The notes under the pieces: generated by a model
Database searches by the model: none
What the model was told of the DNA's origin: nothing
What the model saw: the letters and a program-made list of their open reading frames with translations, nothing else
In this document: in pieces, positions 8,318 through 18,040 of the stretch
Layout: every line of letters starts with the position of its first letter
Numbering within the stretch: the first letter of the stretch is position 1
Assembly: GCA_012270485.1 (NCBI GenBank)
Contig: JAAXIF010000098.1
Location: 142,909 to 206,908 of the forward strand
Direction: 5' to 3'
Source: Sphingobacteriales bacterium
GTDB taxonomy: Bacteria; Bacteroidota; Bacteroidia; Chitinophagales; Chitinophagaceae
DNA length: 64,000 nt
Translations under genes and position numbers: made by a program

Positions 8318-10957
8318 CTACTTATTGACTTTGATGAAGTATACTACCGTATTAAAGTTGAAATCGCTTGAAATATTCACTTCGGTACGCTTATTTGCAC
8401 CATCTGTAATCACCATTAATGCCGAATTAGGCGGTGTAATTCCCAGACTCTCCGCAAAAAATATCATTTCATTTTTACTTTGATCGCTACTAAGCTTCAC
8501 ATAGAATGTAACGGGTTTGTTGGTACGCAATAACTGTTTATAAACAACAATTTCTTTGTTATAAATAACAGATAAGGAATCATAATCAAAACTTCCATTA
8601 TCAAAAAGATCCACTCGTACAGAATCAGATGTCGTATATACAAATAAGGGCTTACTCGGTATACGCATCTTCATTTCATCTACGAGATTATTGGCCTTAA
8701 CCTTTGGAACAAATTCTAGCAACTCGCTGATGTCTAGCTTCTGCTGCTGATTAACCACTTTATTTGTATTTGCATTCGTTTTCTGATCAGGTACAGATGC
8801 AGGCTGTTGAACCGCTATCTTATTGGGAGATTTTTCTTGTCTGATTTTTTCTTTTGCCGGCAATACAGAATCTGCTTTAATGATATTCTTTTCAGCTGTC
8901 GTACGCGCACTACTTCCTTTTTTATTTTTTTGATGCCTGCTGTTGGTACGCTTATTCACAGAAGATTTGTCCGATTGTGTATTTACGAATAGATTACCGC
9001 CTTCAGCAGTAGTGGCAACTAGAGACTTATTATTAAAAGAATCTGCATCTATTTCTTCGCCCGATGGCATCCAACGTGGATTTTTATCGGTTGTAAGTAT
9101 AAGGTCTGATCTTCTATTGGCTATTTGTACAGCTTTATCATAAGAAGCATCTTCCTTACATGCCATTAAGAAATATCGTTTGGCATAATAATCTGTATTA
9201 AGTCTCGCTGGATCAATACCTTTTTTTATCAAGTATGCTCGTACAGATGCTGACCTCTTTTTTGACATGTTTATATTGGCTTCGCGGGAACCTATACAGT
9301 CTGTAAAGGAAGCAACCGCAATATTCAGCTCAGGATTTTCTTGTAACTGCTTCACGACTTCATCTAACACAGGAACATCTATACTTCTGATTTTTGCGCT
9401 GGCGAAGTTATAATTCACATACATTCTTTTTGTGGTAATAGCCTCTATAGAATCAGGTGTGAGTTTGATGGTTTGAACGGTATCTTTTTTAATGAATGGT
9501 TGTACAACAGGCTGTACCGGCTTCACAGTATCCTGTCTTGGTTGTTGCGGCTTCACTGGTATCGATAATACCGTATCTTTTTTTGGAGTATAGGGCAGCA
9601 GTATAGCATTAAATATTTCAAGACAGCAGGAAGATGCTCTGTCTGAACTGAAATATACTGTATCAGAGCCTTTGTATTTTTTGTAGTATAGATCGTTCTT
9701 ACCGGAATTGATGGGGTGTCCTAGGTTAACCGTTTTTGACCAATTATTTTGAAAAGGAGTGCCCTGTGCTTTATAAATATCCATTCCTCCCATGCCGATC
9801 GCACCGTCTGAACTAAAATATAAACTACTATCAGTGGCGTCAAAATAGGGCGACACTTCTTCTCTCACCGTATTCACATGTACTCCTGCATTGATGGCAG
9901 CACCTTGAGGTATTTTACCATTCATTTTTACCATCCAAATATCATAGCTACCCTTAGTTCCAAGCTGATTAGATGAAAAGAAAAGATATTGTCCATCAGG
10001 AGTAATAAAAGGTTGTTTAGAACTATAGCCCTTAACATTTACAGGTGCCGGTAATACCATAGGTTTACCCCACTGCGCTGATACTGAACCGCGTTCTAGG
10101 TAATAGATCTGGTATTCATCTGTTGCACTACTCTTATTTTTTTTCCAACCGGTAAAATAAAGCGTTAATCCATCAGCGGACAAAGAGGAAGCCCCCATGT
10201 TCAGTTGATCATCGGCACTCGAAACCAGTTTTTTTACCAATCCGGTATAATCATTTCCGGTATAAAGTCGTACAGGATATGTTTTTTGTTTTTTGACCAT
10301 TTCATGCCTCGAACTCGTGAACCATACGATACTATCATTTGTTTTTTCGAGCGCAAAATTGGAACCATCGGAAGAACTGGTCGTGCTGCTTTTTATAACT
10401 GTTGCCCGCTGATTTTCTTTTAATTCTTGAACGGTATACAAACAAGATGCAATACCCAAGCGAGCCATACTTGCATATTCATCTTCTTTGGGGTATCTAC
10501 TTAAAAAATTGTTGTAAGCATTTTGTGCGTTGATGGGATCATCATTCGCCAAAAGACTATTAGCGTACCATAGCTGAGCCAGTGGAAATCTGCTATCCCT
10601 AAAATTCAGGTAATCCTTGTATGCCAACAACGCTGCCCCATTGTTATTGTGTAAACGATAAGATTCAGCTAACTGATAAGTAGCCCTAATTCTTTCTGTC
10701 GGTTTTAATTTTCCTCTTCGACTTACAGCTTGATGCGGATAGACAAGACCTGTATTTGATTTTACCAATGGACTATCATACAAAACAACTGCATATAATT
10801 TGGATGCCTGATAATAATCTGCTGACTTGAATGCAGCATCGGCCGTTTTCAATATTTTTTTGGCACGCTGTGCATACAATATTTGTTTACTGTTTACTAA
10901 AGACAACAATACAACAATAAATGGCAAATAATATTTAGGGTTTACAATCTTGGGCAT
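8318..10957 (-). CDS. OmpA-family protein with TPR-like, PD40 propeller and OmpA domains
   Basis: 879 residues. In order: a signal peptide ending near LYAQ (residue 29); a TPR-like helical region to about 180; WD40-like (PD40) blades to about 460, with repeats such as YLFFSSNQLGTKGSYDIW and LYFSSDGAIGMGGMDIY; an OmpA-like peptidoglycan-binding domain around 515-640 (NFASAKIRSIDVPVLDEVV, then ANRRSDLIL); a basic low-complexity linker; and a C-terminal beta domain of about 120 residues containing FDNGSFDYDSL and ITPPNSALMVITDG. Proteins of this build are regularly coded beside PorP/SprF genes and are thought to tie the outer-membrane complex to the cell wall. The start overlaps the end of the PorP/SprF gene by 16 bp. 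OmpA domains are usually C-terminal; here about 240 residues follow it. Confidence 0.88.
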   Translation of the reverse strand: MPKIVNPKYYLPFIVVLLSLVNSKQILYAQRAKKILKTADAAFKSADYYQASKLYAVVLYDSPLVKSNTGLVYPHQAVSRRGKLKPTERIRATYQLAESYRLHNNNGAALLAYKDYLNFRDSRFPLAQLWYANSLLANDDPINAQNAYNNFLSRYPKEDEYASMARLGIASCLYTVQELKENQRATVIKSSTTSSSDGSNFALEKTNDSIVWFTSSRHEMVKKQKTYPVRLYTGNDYTGLVKKLVSSADDQLNMGASSLSADGLTLYFTGWKKNKSSATDEYQIYYLERGSVSAQWGKPMVLPAPVNVKGYSSKQPFITPDGQYLFFSSNQLGTKGSYDIWMVKMNGKIPQGAAINAGVHVNTVREEVSPYFDATDSSLYFSSDGAIGMGGMDIYKAQGTPFQNNWSKTVNLGHPINSGKNDLYYKKYKGSDTVYFSSDRASSCCLEIFNAILLPYTPKKDTVLSIPVKPQQPRQDTVKPVQPVVQPFIKKDTVQTIKLTPDSIEAITTKRMYVNYNFASAKIRSIDVPVLDEVVKQLQENPELNIAVASFTDCIGSREANINMSKKRSASVRAYLIKKGIDPARLNTDYYAKRYFLMACKEDASYDKAVQIANRRSDLILTTDKNPRWMPSGEEIDADSFNNKSLVATTAEGGNLFVNTQSDKSSVNKRTNSRHQKNKKGSSARTTAEKNIIKADSVLPAKEKIRQEKSPNKIAVQQPASVPDQKTNANTNKVVNQQQKLDISELLEFVPKVKANNLVDEMKMRIPSKPLFVYTTSDSVRVDLFDNGSFDYDSLSVIYNKEIVVYKQLLRTNKPVTFYVKLSSDQSKNEMIFFAESLGITPPNSALMVITDGANKRTEVNISSDFNFNTVVYFIKVNK

Positions 10958-11931
10958 ACAAACTTCGAATCCGTAATTTTTCTTCGTCCGATAAAACTGA
11001 TGGATAATTCATATCCCCCGTTACCAGAGGATGCACTTTTCATTTTCGACATATTGATATCATAACTGAAACCTATCGTCAGTCCATTCAGGTGAATACC
11101 AATATTAGGTGCCACTGCATCATTTAAACGATAAGTCGTTCCTAAAAGCAGATCAGCTCCCTCCTGCAGTTGCATATTCATGGATAACCCACCGGTAATT
11201 TCACTGGCATCACCCTGTTTCAGCAAAACTGCATGTGGTGTGAGATCTACACGATCACTCATCCGCATCCTTACTCCGCCATGAAGTGCATATCTCATTG
11301 GAATTTTATTGTTGTTGCCATTAGCAAGAAATTGATTGCGGGGTTGTGTAGGATGATAAGCACTTACACCAAAAAATGCGTTGGCCGCTTTATCAGGTTC
11401 TGCATCAAAATACATAAGACCCAGACTTCCATCCAAAGCTGTAGCATTGATACGCATAAATTGTTCATTGGATGGGATGGTTGGGTCGTAGCCTATGAAT
11501 GGATTGTACTGATTCCCATATTGAAACTTACCCGGATCGATGCCCCGATTCAACATACCTACCTGAAATCCACCACTAATCATTTTGTATTCTGTTAATC
11601 GGGCTTTATAGGAAACAGATAGATAACCATTGTTATAATAATATCCTCCATCACCTGTAGTTTGACTCAGCACTGTCATTCCAACTGAAAAAGCATCAGA
11701 TACACTGATATCACCTGAAATACCTTTGGTAATAAATGGAGAAGCAATAGAAGGCCACTGGTATCTATAATTTGCCGTTACCCTGTAAAAGCCATCATTC
11801 ACTCCTGTAAGAGCCGGATTCAGCCATAATGGATGCGCATAATACTGAGTAAAATGTGCATCGACCTGCGCTGCTGATCTGTTGATGAATAATACCACCA
11901 CCAGATTCAATATGAGTAAACATCTACGCAT
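10942..11931 (-). CDS. PorP/SprF family type IX secretion system outer-membrane protein (second copy)
   Basis: 329 residues with a signal peptide (cleavage after RSAAQ or nearby). The mature start VDAHFTQYYAHPLWLNPALT is the classical PorP/SprF N-terminus. The remainder reads as beta strands of a barrel and ends with the family motif GFSYDINMSKMKS. It is the middle gene of a minus-strand set: adhesin (11951-14278, 19 nt upstream), this gene, then the OmpA/PD40 gene, which it overlaps by 16 bp. This adhesin-PorP-OmpA order is a recurrent Bacteroidota arrangement. Compared with the copy at 6571-7605, the two share length and motifs but are clearly different sequences, so they are old paralogues. 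The role in exporting the neighbouring adhesin is inferred. Confidence 0.92.
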   Translation of the reverse strand: MRRCLLILNLVVVLFINRSAAQVDAHFTQYYAHPLWLNPALTGVNDGFYRVTANYRYQWPSIASPFITKGISGDISVSDAFSVGMTVLSQTTGDGGYYYNNGYLSVSYKARLTEYKMISGGFQVGMLNRGIDPGKFQYGNQYNPFIGYDPTIPSNEQFMRINATALDGSLGLMYFDAEPDKAANAFFGVSAYHPTQPRNQFLANGNNNKIPMRYALHGGVRMRMSDRVDLTPHAVLLKQGDASEITGGLSMNMQLQEGADLLLGTTYRLNDAVAPNIGIHLNGLTIGFSYDINMSKMKSASSGNGGYELSISFIGRRKITDSKFVCPRL

Positions 11932-11950
11932 GCATGGATCTGTTTTAAAT

Positions 11951-14278
11951 TTATCTGACCAGGTTAAAAGAACCTGATTTTGTTATTTTATTACCGCTTT
12001 GTGATTTTACTTCCAGCGCATAAGAATACCTTCCTGCAGGCGATTGATGGCCTCTAAAAGTTCCATCCCAGCCTTTCTGCCTATCTGTACTGATGAACAG
12101 TTCTTGTCCCCACTGATTATAAATCACCAATCGCATGGTTTCAATGGTATTGCCATACACCTGGAAAAAATCGTTGATGCCATCTCCATTCGGAGTAAAA
12201 ACATTGGGCACATAAATACCATCCCCAAAAGGATTCAATGAAGTGGCAACAGCTTTCACACTATCGCTGTTTTCACAGGTATTTCTACCGATGGCTTTTA
12301 CCCATATCTTCACGGTTTGATTGGGCTGTAATCCGCTGATCGTATGCTGTAGTCCTTGAAAGCCCGATGAAGGATCATTGTATGTGATACCACTATCCAT
12401 ACTTTGTTTGTAGCCAATAGCATTTTCAACACTATTCCACCTAAACCGTACAGAACTTCCGGTAATATTATCTGCTTGAATCATGGGCGAAGCTGTCTTT
12501 TTTCTCAACACGATCGTTGCATTGGCAGCTTTTGCCGGACATATATCAGGATTGCCGGTTGCACGCACCATAAAAGTGGTATCAGCCACAACTGAATTCA
12601 GCTTCAGGTATTCACCGGTATGTACTGCCAACGGATTACCTGTAACATACCATTTATATGTAACGCCATTTTGTGGTGAGGGAATAAACAAAGAATCTGA
12701 TTCCCCATTACAAACAGAATCTTTCTCAAGTCTGATGATAAAGTCATTTACCACCACACCAAGCAATACCTCGGTTGAATCTTTAACAGAACAGATACCA
12801 TCAGAAACCGTAACGATATACCGACTACTTTGTTTTACCCAGATAGTTTGAGTTGAAGATCCACTATTCCATAGATAAGAAGTAAGCCCCAAACCTGCAT
12901 CTAATAAAGCACTGTCGGCACAAATTTTTACGGTATCGGTTAACGGTGTAGTTAAGTTGTTTACAGTAATGAGAATACTGTCTTTTGAAACAGTTGTACC
13001 AATGGTTCTTGTAACCGTATACCTGGTTGTTTGCTCCGGTTGTACTTGAATATTTTTTGTAGTGGCTCCATTAGACCATCTATAACTGGTATCGGGAATG
13101 GGAGCTGTAGAAGAATCCGGATAATATGCCCAGATACCATCAAACCGAGCCCAAATAACACGTTTACCTATTTCATCATAATAGGCATAATTGGGTAATG
13201 ATGTCCTTGCCATTGCCGGAGGTTGTACAGAACCATCTGCTTGAAACTCTGTAAATCCACCATCTTTCGATGGATGAAAACGAAAAGTTTTGTTCGTGTT
13301 ATTTAAGAATTGATTGCGGATATAATCTCCTGTTGGCTGAAATCCACCAAAAAGAAAAAATCGCGATTTGTCATAATCATAAGCCAATGCTCCTTCATAC
13401 TGAATAGACGGTTCATTAACAGGCAGTATATTCTTGAATTGATAAGTATTAAGATCCAATTCCCATAAGTCTTTCAGCCAGCAGAAAATTCCTGTAGCAG
13501 TAGCCCATGGACTTCCCAACGTACAAGATCCTGTTAGTTCACTGCCGCTGTAATTACCTTGACCGGAAAAAAGATACAGTTTAGAGCCATCTTTATTTCT
13601 GGCAACAATATTGCCACCTTTAGGAGGAGCCATATCAATCGCAGGATTATTTTTTTTCATCTGCCATGCAGTTCCATTGTGTTCGAAAATCCAACTCTTC
13701 ACTTGTGCAGAACCATAACCGCCATAAATACCCAGCTGATTCAGCAATGGATTCCAGTAAGCAGAAGCCCCATAACATTCATTATCTGCAACGCCTGCTC
13801 CAATTTGTGTCCAAGTACCACCATTGGCAGGCAGCGCATAAATATTATCTCGTCCACTTCTCCAACACAATAAACGGTTATTGGTAAAATCGTATACAAA
13901 GTCAGAATAATCACCTGGCCAGTTAGTGGCAGGAATAATGGTTACTTCATTTTTTTTCAGATCATAACGTGTAACGGTTCTGTTGATAATGGAATAGAGA
14001 TACTGATTCACCTTATCGTATCCGAAAGGTTTGATATTAAATGATGATGGATTGATTTGGTTAGCACTAATGAGTTGTTTCCATACACCCGGTAATACAG
14101 TGTCTTTAGGTAAAGGATTTCTAAGCTCAAGTTGTATAGATACTCCTTTACAAATAGTGGTGTCAGACTGAATAATAAAACGGCTTGTATCTGCAGCAGA
14201 AGACGCATACAGATGGAAGGGAGACATGGCTATATATAAAGCCATGAATAAAGCAAATAATACATTTCGCTTTTTCAC
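11951..14278 (-). CDS. Kelch-like T9SS-secreted surface protein with type B sorting domain
   Basis: 775 residues. A signal peptide ends around HLYASSA. Residues of about 100-390 contain kelch/galactose-oxidase-like blades (for example NQLGIYGGYG, KLYLFSGQGN, SRFFLFGGFQ). Two Ig-like stretches follow, then an FN3-like domain at about 600-690 (VRFRWNSVENAIGYKQS). The end is a type B sorting domain: IYVPNVFTPNGDGINDFFQV followed by IYNQWGQELF and WDGTFRGHQSPAGRYSY. It is therefore predicted to leave the cell through T9SS. It heads the operon that continues with PorP/SprF and OmpA genes. A gap of 129 bp separates it from rpoN upstream; no promoter box was confidently read there. The ligand is unknown. 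Confidence 0.88.
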   Translation of the reverse strand: MKKRNVLFALFMALYIAMSPFHLYASSAADTSRFIIQSDTTICKGVSIQLELRNPLPKDTVLPGVWKQLISANQINPSSFNIKPFGYDKVNQYLYSIINRTVTRYDLKKNEVTIIPATNWPGDYSDFVYDFTNNRLLCWRSGRDNIYALPANGGTWTQIGAGVADNECYGASAYWNPLLNQLGIYGGYGSAQVKSWIFEHNGTAWQMKKNNPAIDMAPPKGGNIVARNKDGSKLYLFSGQGNYSGSELTGSCTLGSPWATATGIFCWLKDLWELDLNTYQFKNILPVNEPSIQYEGALAYDYDKSRFFLFGGFQPTGDYIRNQFLNNTNKTFRFHPSKDGGFTEFQADGSVQPPAMARTSLPNYAYYDEIGKRVIWARFDGIWAYYPDSSTAPIPDTSYRWSNGATTKNIQVQPEQTTRYTVTRTIGTTVSKDSILITVNNLTTPLTDTVKICADSALLDAGLGLTSYLWNSGSSTQTIWVKQSSRYIVTVSDGICSVKDSTEVLLGVVVNDFIIRLEKDSVCNGESDSLFIPSPQNGVTYKWYVTGNPLAVHTGEYLKLNSVVADTTFMVRATGNPDICPAKAANATIVLRKKTASPMIQADNITGSSVRFRWNSVENAIGYKQSMDSGITYNDPSSGFQGLQHTISGLQPNQTVKIWVKAIGRNTCENSDSVKAVATSLNPFGDGIYVPNVFTPNGDGINDFFQVYGNTIETMRLVIYNQWGQELFISTDRQKGWDGTFRGHQSPAGRYSYALEVKSQSGNKITKSGSFNLVR

Positions 14279-14407
14279 GTGGATGGATATTGAATTTTAG
14301 CTGCCCTTGCAGATAAGATAAAGATACTAAAACACAACAAGATTATTGCCTTGAAATCGAGAAAAATCAAGCATTTCGGGAGATTCTATAAAAAAGTAGG
14401 GATATCA

Positions 14408-15898
14408 CTACAACTCTTTGCGCAACCTCGCTACAGGTATATTCAGTTGCTCTCTGTATTTGGCAACCGTTCTGCGTGCAATATTGTATCCTTTTTCCTG
14501 TAGCATTTCTGTTAATACCTCGTCGCTTAAAGGTTTACGCTTGTCTTCAGCTTCTATAATATCACTTAATATTTTCTTTACTTCTCGGGTACTCACTTCT
14601 TCCCCACTGTCGGTACTCAGTGATTCACTAAAGAAAAATTTCAATCGATAGGTACCAAATTCTGTTTGTACAAATTTACTATTGGCTACACGACTAACGG
14701 TAGATATATCTAACCCGGTAAGCTCTGCAATATCTTTTAAGATCATGGGGCGCATCGTCGTTTCATCACCAGTAAGGAAAAATTCTTGTTGGTGTTTCAT
14801 GATGGCACTCATGGTGCCAATCAAAGTATCCTGACGTTGCTTGATCATATCAATGAACCACTTAGCAGAATCGATCTTTTGCTTGATGAAAAGAACGGCT
14901 TCTTTCTGACGCTTATCCTTTTTACTACCTTTATCATACTCCTTCAACATATCTCGATAACCTTCACTGATACGAAGATCAGGCGCATTTTTAGCATTGA
15001 GGGTTAACTCCAGCTTACCATTATTATTCAGGATAAAAAAGTCAGGAACAATATAACTCTCGGCTTTATTGATTTCACCAATATTCCCTCCTGGCTTGGG
15101 ATTCAACTTGATGATCTGATTGATGACATCACGAATTTGGTCATCTGTTAAATTTAATCCACGCTGAATTTTCTCATAATGCTTTTTGGTAAACTCATCA
15201 AAATATTTGGAAAGCACTTGAACTGCCAGTTCTACAGAAATACCTTCACTCAACTTTCTTTTCAGTTGCAGCAATAAACACTCCTTCAAATCTCTTGCAC
15301 AAACTCCCGGTGGATCAAACTGTTGTATTTGCTGAATGATATCTTCAATTTCTTTTTCCTCCACACTCAAACCCTGACGAAAAGCCAAATCATCTGCAAT
15401 GGAAGTCAATTCGCGACGCAAATACCCATCATCATCCAAGCTCCCTACAATTTGTTCTGCAATCTTATAATTTCTTTCATCCAATTCCAGCATACCCAAT
15501 TGGTTCAATACCAATTCATGAAAACTAGTCTCTACCCGAATAGGAATCACTTTTTGATCATCCATTTCCGGATAATTATCATCCTTCATTTTATAATCGG
15601 CTATTTCACCGTCATCATCCATTACATATTCACTGATATCTACATTATCATATTCATCTGAACTCCCATCAGGATCTAATTCATCTTCAGGCGAGTTTTC
15701 GAACTCATCTTTCATGTCGTCTCCAAAATCATCCGTATGACCTTCTTCATCCATTTCCAGTGCGGGGTTCTCTTCCAATTCTTCTTTGATGCGTTCTTCC
15801 AGATTGGCAGTAGGTATCTGCAACAGTTTCATTAACTGAATCTGTTGTGGAGATAATTTCTGCAATAATTTCTGTTGTAACGACTGGCTTAACGACAT
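14408..15898 (-). CDS. rpoN: RNA polymerase sigma-54 factor
   Basis: Sigma factor for promoters that need ATP-driven enhancer-binding activators. The proposed start gives 496 residues beginning MSLSQSLQQKLLQKLSPQQI, the glutamine- and leucine-rich region I. A very acidic region II follows (residues of about 60-115). The core-binding region, a helix-turn-helix (LDISTVSRVANSKFV) and the C-terminal RpoN box ARRTVAKYRE (about 474-483) are all present, so it looks fully functional. The start at 15898 was chosen over an ATG at 15937 because homology to region I begins there and a purine-rich AGGAAG lies just upstream. It is followed by the surface-protein operon but after a gap of about 130 bp. No enhancer-binding activator is coded in this window. 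Confidence 0.96.
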   Translation of the reverse strand: MSLSQSLQQKLLQKLSPQQIQLMKLLQIPTANLEERIKEELEENPALEMDEEGHTDDFGDDMKDEFENSPEDELDPDGSSDEYDNVDISEYVMDDDGEIADYKMKDDNYPEMDDQKVIPIRVETSFHELVLNQLGMLELDERNYKIAEQIVGSLDDDGYLRRELTSIADDLAFRQGLSVEEKEIEDIIQQIQQFDPPGVCARDLKECLLLQLKRKLSEGISVELAVQVLSKYFDEFTKKHYEKIQRGLNLTDDQIRDVINQIIKLNPKPGGNIGEINKAESYIVPDFFILNNNGKLELTLNAKNAPDLRISEGYRDMLKEYDKGSKKDKRQKEAVLFIKQKIDSAKWFIDMIKQRQDTLIGTMSAIMKHQQEFFLTGDETTMRPMILKDIAELTGLDISTVSRVANSKFVQTEFGTYRLKFFFSESLSTDSGEEVSTREVKKILSDIIEAEDKRKPLSDEVLTEMLQEKGYNIARRTVAKYREQLNIPVARLRKEL

Positions 15899-15974
15899 AT
15901 CTTCCTCAAAATACAAATGAACAATCCCATTTAGCACTTTTTTTTGTTTAACATCTCATAATGCTAAAACGCCG

Positions 15975-15982
15975 TAAATTTA
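15975..15982 (+). promoter_or_regulatory. Possible -7 promoter box (TAAATTTA)
   Basis: TAAATTTA matches the Bacteroidota -7 consensus TAnnTTTG except for the last base. It lies 17 bp before the ATG at 16000 and supports that start over the ATG at 15961, which would be upstream of the box. Confidence 0.35.
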
Positions 15983-15999
15983 CGTACAATCATTGCAAG

Positions 16000-16323
16000 A
16001 TGTTAGCGAAACGGATTTGTTTGTTTGTGAATTTATTCCTAATTACTGCAGTTTCCACGAAAGCGCAATTCATTACGTCTGTGCAGTCAAAACCTATATT
16101 GACAGATAGTTTACGAAATACAGGCTTTCGTTTACTGTCTGAAGATTACTACTGCAAAAACTTATCATTTTTTTGTAAAAAGGAATTGCAACTTGAAAAG
16201 ATCACTAAAGTGCCATTTCGTTTTCGATTAGGCAGCTTAGATCACGTTAATCTATTGGAAGGAAAGCAGTCTACATTCATACCGGCTTCTCTTAAGCGGC
16301 CATCCGGTTTTCGTAAGGAATAG
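16000..16323 (+). CDS. Small conserved secreted protein, function unknown
   Basis: 107 residues from the ATG at 16000, beginning with a clear signal peptide (MLAKRICLFVNLFLITAVS, cleavage near TKAQ). The mature part contains LSFFCKKELQLEKITKVPFR and FRLGSLDHVNLLEGK. To the reader this resembles a small uncharacterised protein common in Chitinophagaceae and relatives, marked by FCK.E...EK.T..PFRFRLGS. No enzymatic motif is seen. An upstream ATG at 15961 would add 13 basic residues before the signal peptide and is less likely. The gene is divergent from rpoN and its 3' end overlaps the convergent gene at 16292 by 32 bp. Confidence 0.7.
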   Translation: MLAKRICLFVNLFLITAVSTKAQFITSVQSKPILTDSLRNTGFRLLSEDYYCKNLSFFCKKELQLEKITKVPFRFRLGSLDHVNLLEGKQSTFIPASLKRPSGFRKE

Positions 16324-16798
16324 AGCGATGTTGAATCTGGTCATTCAAAGCTTCGATCAATAAATTTTTATCTTCTTCAGCTAATTTTTCAAAAGGAATA
16401 CTATCTGAAAAGTAGGTTGACATGTACTTAATTGTGATCTTTTTATCATCGACTACTATTTTCCTTACATCACTCCAAACAATAATTTCACTTTCTCTTA
16501 CATGATAACTAGCCTCATATACACACCATTTGATGCCTTCAGAGTCAACTTGAATAAAACAATTATTAACCTTACTATTTTTATACTTTTTATAAGACCT
16601 TTCAAGAAAACTGTAAAAAAGAATGACATGGGCAGATGGTACAAACCACTGATCCAAAAAATCATCAGAATCAAAGGGTACTGCCATTCGGAAAATATTG
16701 TATCCAATGAGTAGCAAAAAGATAATTACCCCAAAATAAAACCAGAAATTAAGGGGCACCGGTTTATAATAAGCAGTATATGATTTAGGCTCAGGCAT
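16292..16798 (-). CDS. Two-helix membrane protein with a PH-like cytoplasmic domain
   Basis: 168 residues. Two hydrophobic segments (FWFYFGVIIFLLLIGYNIF near 18-37 and a second near 55-66) are followed by a soluble domain with alternating strands: VDSEGIKWCVYEASYHVRES, then IIVWSDVRKIVVDDKKITIK, then a helix. The layout resembles YcxB-like proteins (membrane hairpin plus PH-like fold), but no diagnostic motif proves it. It overlaps the upstream aminotransferase gene by 8 bp and so is probably co-translated with it. Its tail overlaps the convergent small secreted protein by 32 bp. The function is unknown. Confidence 0.7.
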   Translation of the reverse strand: MPEPKSYTAYYKPVPLNFWFYFGVIIFLLLIGYNIFRMAVPFDSDDFLDQWFVPSAHVILFYSFLERSYKKYKNSKVNNCFIQVDSEGIKWCVYEASYHVRESEIIVWSDVRKIVVDDKKITIKYMSTYFSDSIPFEKLAEEDKNLLIEALNDQIQHRSIPYENRMAA

Positions 16799-18008
16799 TC
16801 ACTGTAGCATTTGCCAATACTTTTTTAATAACTGCTACCATTTTTTCACCCTTCTCTTTGATCTGCTCTTCTGTCCATAACAAGCTAATAGCGGTTGAAA
16901 TACATCTACTCATTACAGCATCGCTTGCAGCAAATGAACTGTCTTTCAGTTTCAATAATGCTTGTTGTTGAACATCACTCAATCTATTTAAGGTAATTGC
17001 ATTTTTCAGGTGATCCCATTTGCTGATATAGTGCCAGTTATTCGCATACCAATAAAAATTACCTGCTAATATTCCTTGCTCTTTCATTTCAGCGATCACC
17101 GCTTTTGTCAACGCTTCAGTTGGTAAAAACCAGCTCAAGAAACTACAACTATCACCTGCTTCATCAGGTACTCTTCTAAAACTTAGTTCCGGTATGTTTT
17201 CCAGATATGCTCGTAACGCTTTATTATTTTTACGCTGCAAACTCAAAAAAGTATCCAGCTTTCTGATTTGTGCCAATCCCACAGCAGCATGCAATTCACT
17301 GATCCTAAAATTGTATCCAATGAAAGGATGCAGATCTGCACCGCGATCAACACCCTTGTGGTCATGTCCATGATCTGTATAACCATCACATTTAGTCCAA
17401 ACATCTTCACTGTTGGTCATCACCACACCGCCTTCCCCACAAGTAATGGTTTTTACAAAATCAAAGGAGAAAGTACCTGCATGACCAATGGTACCCAATG
17501 CTTTTCCTTTATAAGTTCCACCGATACTTTGACAAGCATCTTCTAATAAGATCAGGTTATGTTCAGTACAAATTATTTTCAACGCATCCAGATCGGCCAT
17601 ACTACCACACATATGAACAGGCATCACACATTTTGTCTTTGGGGTAATGGCTGCTCTCACTGCAGCAGGTGAAAGCGTCAATGTTTCATCCACATCCACC
17701 AATACCGGTACCGCTCCCACACTCAATACCGCTTCAAAACTGGCCACAAAAGTGAAAGAAGGCATGATCACTTCATCGCCTGCTCCAATATTCAAAGCAG
17801 ACATAGCCGTGGTTAATGCAGCGGTTCCGCTGGACGTTAAATGAGCATATTGACAATCAAATACTTCAGTGATGGCTTTTTCCAACTCCTGGGCTTTCCA
17901 CATCCCTTTCCTTGGACCATCAAACCCATAACGCATCAGGATGCCTGTTTCCAGCACATCATTCACTTCTTTTCTTTCCTCAGCACCAAATAATTCGAAT
18001 CCAGGCAT
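16791..18008 (-). CDS. DegT/DnrJ/EryC1/StrS family PLP-dependent aminotransferase
   Basis: 405 residues from the ATG at 18008 (MPGFELFGAEERKEVNDVLE). Family landmarks: HLTSSGTAAL for phosphate binding, EDACQSIGGTYKGK, and FDFVKTITCGEGG with the predicted Schiff-base lysine near residue 186. Such enzymes transfer an amino group to keto-sugars, often for surface polysaccharides or antibiotics. No other sugar-nucleotide gene is adjacent, so the substrate cannot be inferred. The frame continues upstream to 18098, but that extension only translates the repeat array described at 18041. A TATTTTTG box (18026-18033, minus strand) lies 17 bp before the start. The gene is divergent from the DsbA-like gene. 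Confidence 0.9.
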   Translation of the reverse strand: MPGFELFGAEERKEVNDVLETGILMRYGFDGPRKGMWKAQELEKAITEVFDCQYAHLTSSGTAALTTAMSALNIGAGDEVIMPSFTFVASFEAVLSVGAVPVLVDVDETLTLSPAAVRAAITPKTKCVMPVHMCGSMADLDALKIICTEHNLILLEDACQSIGGTYKGKALGTIGHAGTFSFDFVKTITCGEGGVVMTNSEDVWTKCDGYTDHGHDHKGVDRGADLHPFIGYNFRISELHAAVGLAQIRKLDTFLSLQRKNNKALRAYLENIPELSFRRVPDEAGDSCSFLSWFLPTEALTKAVIAEMKEQGILAGNFYWYANNWHYISKWDHLKNAITLNRLSDVQQQALLKLKDSSFAASDAVMSRCISTAISLLWTEEQIKEKGEKMVAVIKKVLANATVNA

Positions 18009-18025
18009 AGTTGCAAAGTTTGATG

Positions 18026-18033
18026 CAAAAATA
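18026..18033 (-). promoter_or_regulatory. -7 promoter box (TATTTTTG) for the aminotransferase gene
   Basis: Reads TATTTTTG on the minus strand, an exact TAnnTTTG match, 17 bp upstream of the ATG at 18008. No clear -33 TTG is seen; the place where it would lie is taken up by the repeat array. Confidence 0.5.
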
Positions 18034-18040
18034 AGGAAGA

